From Petrotoga sp. UBA5851 (GTDB taxonomy: Bacteria > Thermotogota > Thermotogae > Petrotogales > Petrotogaceae): 7,043 nucleotides of DNA. How positions within the stretch are numbered: the stretch's first letter is position 1; each line of letters starts with the position of its first letter. The stretch is from NCBI GenBank assembly GCA_002431635.1, contig DJGH01000036.1, positions 28,472 through 35,514 on the forward strand, in the 5' to 3' direction. Under the pieces are notes generated by a model. It was not told where the DNA came from. It saw only the letters and a program-made list of their open reading frames with translations, and searched no databases. This document shows, in pieces, positions 5,501 to 7,043 of this stretch. Both the position numbers and the translations under genes were made by a program.

Positions 5501-7043
5501 AGATACAAATAGGCATTTGCGTTATTGTATCCTTTTATGTTAAAGGAAATTGTTCTATCCTTTAATGTAACGTCTGCAATTTCAACGTCTTCATCATAGC
5601 TACTTCTTTCACTGCAGTAAGCATATACTTCCGTTTGACTTTCCTGATACTTGTAGATAAAAGTATATCCGCCTTCTTTGATAAGTGTACATTTGAAGTC
5701 AAAAGATCCGTTAACGGCATGTAGAGTTGATGTACGAATGGTTGATTTGTCATCTTTAATTTCAAGAAGGATATCACCATTAATAGGATTGTTATCTATG
5801 TCTGTAATACTTCCAGATATAGTTGTTTCTACATTAGGTATGAATGATAGGAAATGATTTTTAGGAGTTATTATATAGTTTCCGGGATAAATGCTCACAT
5901 AAAGATTTTCTTCCATCTGACGCTGGTTTTCATCTGAGACTACTATCTGAAACCTATAACTTCCCCTGTGTCCCTTTTTTACTTTGAATGGAATTTCAAG
6001 AACGCCTCCATCATTTGAAAATTTTATCCCATGGTAAACAAGTTCTGAACCCTGTTCATAAGAAAAAGGCTCGTAATAAATATAAAAAGCTATCTGTGCA
6101 TTTTTGACAGGAGTATTGTTCAGGTAAGAAAGTGTGGTTTTAAAGATAATTTCTTCATTGGAAAAATACTTTTCTTTATCTGTTGTAAGTTTTATACTGT
6201 ATTCTGGTTTTACATAATCTTCAACAAAAAAACCATAGCTGTTTATCTGATTCGGTTTTTCATCAGAGCTGACATTTATTGTATAATAACCAATAGGAGC
6301 TGAATCTGTGATCTTGAATGATCCATCAGAAGATCCGTTTTCGTCGGTTTTGGCTGAGACATTGAAAAGCTCTTTTCCTACAGGATCGACAAGTTTGATA
6401 CTTATATCCTTTTGCGGACATAAAGTATAAACTCCTTCATTTTCAAGAAAGATGCTTGTTTTATAGTATATTGTCTGCCCTGGAAGGTAAACAGGCTTGT
6501 CTGTTATAATTCTCGCCGGATTATCTTTATATGATTTATATAGTGGGTAGAACTCTTTTAATGCATACTGGTTATTAGATTTAATGACAACACGCTTAAG
6601 ATTTAGACCGTTTATGGAAAGTTCTGCTTTTTGGGGAAAAGCGGTAAAATTATCGGAATTATCAACAGTGTATATATCTGCCTCTCTGTTCTTTCCTGTT
6701 ATCAGATCAACTGGGGTGATTTTCGCCTGTTCTCCATCGTATACTGATATAAAATCTAAATCAGTTACAATTATTATGGCTCTTGTAAGGTCTTTTGAAT
6801 TATCTTTTATAGTACTTACCAGTTCAACCAGATAGACTCCATAATCTTTTAAAACTTCTTTATGGCTTATTCGACCGTCATCATCAGACTTAATTGTCTT
6901 TGACACAATCATCTTCTTCTCAAGTGAAGATAGTTGTTTTTCTTCAAGAAGGAGTTTTAAAGGATCTTTAATCTGATAAACCGTCATCTGAAGTTTATTC
7001 TCACCAAATCCAGAGACCACAAAGAATTCGTTGGGTGAGATGA
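2533..7043 (-). CDS. Bacterial alpha-2-macroglobulin family protein with thioester motif (5' end outside window)
   Basis: At least 1502 residues; the frame stays open through the window edge, so the signal peptide or lipobox is missing. A GTG at 7020 (residue 1 here) is internal, not the true start. Bacterial members are periplasmic protease traps: cleavage of a bait segment exposes a Cys-Gln thioester that binds the protease. Seen: macroglobulin domains from the N terminus, with TDKPVYLPGQTIYYK (173-187) and VEDYVKPEYSIKL (266-278); bait-domain strand SYKPGEEVTITI then LSVVDEAIF (578-607); A2M domain REYFPDTALWLP and NPDSVTSWRITAEG (668-707); thioester YGCTEQ (C871, Q874; 4399-4410) opening the helical domain, with GGWGWW (914-919) and W1064-NSTKDSARTLLAL; and the C-terminal domain (EIRKDRVAFF, 1438-1447; FRIMPAQAYSMY, 1468-1479). 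A roughly 230-residue insertion at 1141-1374 is unusual. No frameshift is seen. pbpC, its common partner, is not in this window. Confidence 0.96.
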   Translation of the reverse strand, partial: ISPNEFFVVSGFGENKLQMTVYQIKDPLKLLLEEKQLSSLEKKMIVSKTIKSDDDGRISHKEVLKDYGVYLVELVSTIKDNSKDLTRAIIIVTDLDFISVYDGEQAKITPVDLITGKNREADIYTVDNSDNFTAFPQKAELSINGLNLKRVVIKSNNQYALKEFYPLYKSYKDNPARIITDKPVYLPGQTIYYKTSIFLENEGVYTLCPQKDISIKLVDPVGKELFNVSAKTDENGSSDGSFKITDSAPIGYYTINVSSDEKPNQINSYGFFVEDYVKPEYSIKLTTDKEKYFSNEEIIFKTTLSYLNNTPVKNAQIAFYIYYEPFSYEQGSELVYHGIKFSNDGGVLEIPFKVKKGHRGSYRFQIVVSDENQRQMEENLYVSIYPGNYIITPKNHFLSFIPNVETTISGSITDIDNNPINGDILLEIKDDKSTIRTSTLHAVNGSFDFKCTLIKEGGYTFIYKYQESQTEVYAYCSERSSYDEDVEIADVTLKDRTISFNIKGYNNANAYLYLAGKKLYDNKNEIIDSKRTISLSYPEKIIENSLFIQGFIFSKGKLLRISKEVRIRENKDLSFDFTVNADKNSYKPGEEVTITINSAEDGIFSLSVVDEAIFKMIDRQTDPVKELYGDYFYPEVSIESSSRYYYGYMAKNPDLTQTHKFASYKGAGEIKNNTREYFPDTALWLPTVKTTDGKAVIKFKNPDSVTSWRITAEGISNYKLASQKSNFISTKNFYARPLLPNFCYRGDNFSFPVVVYNNTEEELFFVYKAMIDNPGLSVTPTNGGVIVGANSSKVLNFNVDALNFGNFNFTFHFDSWKVSDSIKLPFEVKINQLKTDIRTIQYGQDGDTLKKGIQARKVNLEKIIKENIEYLISYPYGCTEQTMSSFYPALMSKSLNLEIENTQDIILKSVQRLYKYQHDDGGWGWWMNDLSDPGISAYVMEGLLKLKNTGYYLPQTVLKNALSYLKSNIINGYIYYVLKLWGETPENFVPTSLYDKVFFAYHDDDTYKEVLSMMQNHSGTYFINYSDESYYHTQIEMNAVLLDLLLTKNAEEDKVIGMVKYLLANKKSLFWNSTKDSARTLLALMKFIQNYPDSFSGDVSLTDEFDFILSDTLIKGNGLIETKKTEYLPPVKNNSGIEIIRSIFKRYELPVSFNSNDYIADAFIPIQSNKIPSRLEIISLDDFYRDRNTDSLIWNISSTKPGTFIEHMGKTVSYTEEMNFTINGVQFPYPQRFEIMGDKGFIYSYNSLISYNFTDSSTCLVSDSAIKDYKIYNGKKYILQEDSEKKQDTLMIEDRFYQFGKSFQAIDIFEDKVFLHGDGLYLFDESSQEKIKKIFPVSAQKIISLDENTVVLYGNVRFEGNSSFTGKTGVYKITFKTEKPSLNKGDILKTQIFFKTEIPSYIAVEDYLSGSTQVLTNYSEKVINTSNKFDYYWYKPWDNWYSSKEIRKDRVAFFQNGFETGNFEYYSRLTHSGLFRIMPAQAYSMYWITNFGISDSIEMNVK

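Noticed and set aside
5562..5780. Minus-strand open frame of 72 codons in another frame within the macroglobulin gene
   Set aside because: It is fully inside a well-supported coding sequence and shows no domain, signal or ribosome-binding site of its own.
6584..6835. Plus-strand open frame of 83 codons
   Set aside because: It is antisense to the N-terminal macroglobulin domains, with no upstream signals.
7018..7020. GTG as the start codon of the macroglobulin gene
   Set aside because: The frame continues open to 7043 with seven more residues (ISPNEFF plus a partial codon) that continue the first macroglobulin domain, and no signal peptide follows the GTG. The true start lies outside the window.

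Overview
The window looks like chromosomal DNA from a low-GC (roughly one third G+C by eye) diderm bacterium. Five protein genes can be read, all on the minus strand, so transcription runs from the high coordinates to the low ones. The outer-membrane inference rests on a secreted, glycine- and aromatic-rich protein that ends in Phe like an outer-membrane barrel, and on a bacterial alpha-2-macroglobulin, which normally works in the periplasm. AT-rich diderms such as Thermotogota or Spirochaetota would fit, but nothing in the sequence fixes the phylum.

Layout in transcription order: (1) 7043-2533, a very large alpha-2-macroglobulin family protein with an intact CTEQ thioester motif. It is cut at its 5' end by the window edge, and near its C terminus it carries a roughly 230-residue insertion with four beta-propeller-like repeats. 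(2) 2532-2424, an intergenic region with a 9-nt-arm inverted repeat and a good promoter (TATAAT) for the next gene. (3) 2423-1785, a signal-peptide protein that looks like a small outer-membrane beta-barrel. (4) 1784-1727, a short gap with a GC-rich 9-bp hairpin. (5) 1726-1022, a membrane-anchored protein built of 18-residue beta-solenoid-like repeats. (6) 998-318, an exported TPR protein. (7) 303 to beyond position 1, the first 101 residues of a polytopic membrane protein.

Genes 5-7 are separated by only 23 and 14 bases, each has a Shine-Dalgarno sequence, and they are almost certainly co-transcribed. The barrel gene probably starts this transcript, with the GC hairpin reducing read-through into the rest. 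The first four products are exported or envelope proteins and the fifth is in a membrane, so the locus reads as an envelope module: a thioester protease trap followed by an outer-membrane protein, a tethered solenoid, a TPR scaffold and a membrane protein. No common function can be proved from sequence alone. No RNA genes, mobile elements, CRISPR arrays or broken genes were seen, and no gene-free stretch exceeds 110 bases.
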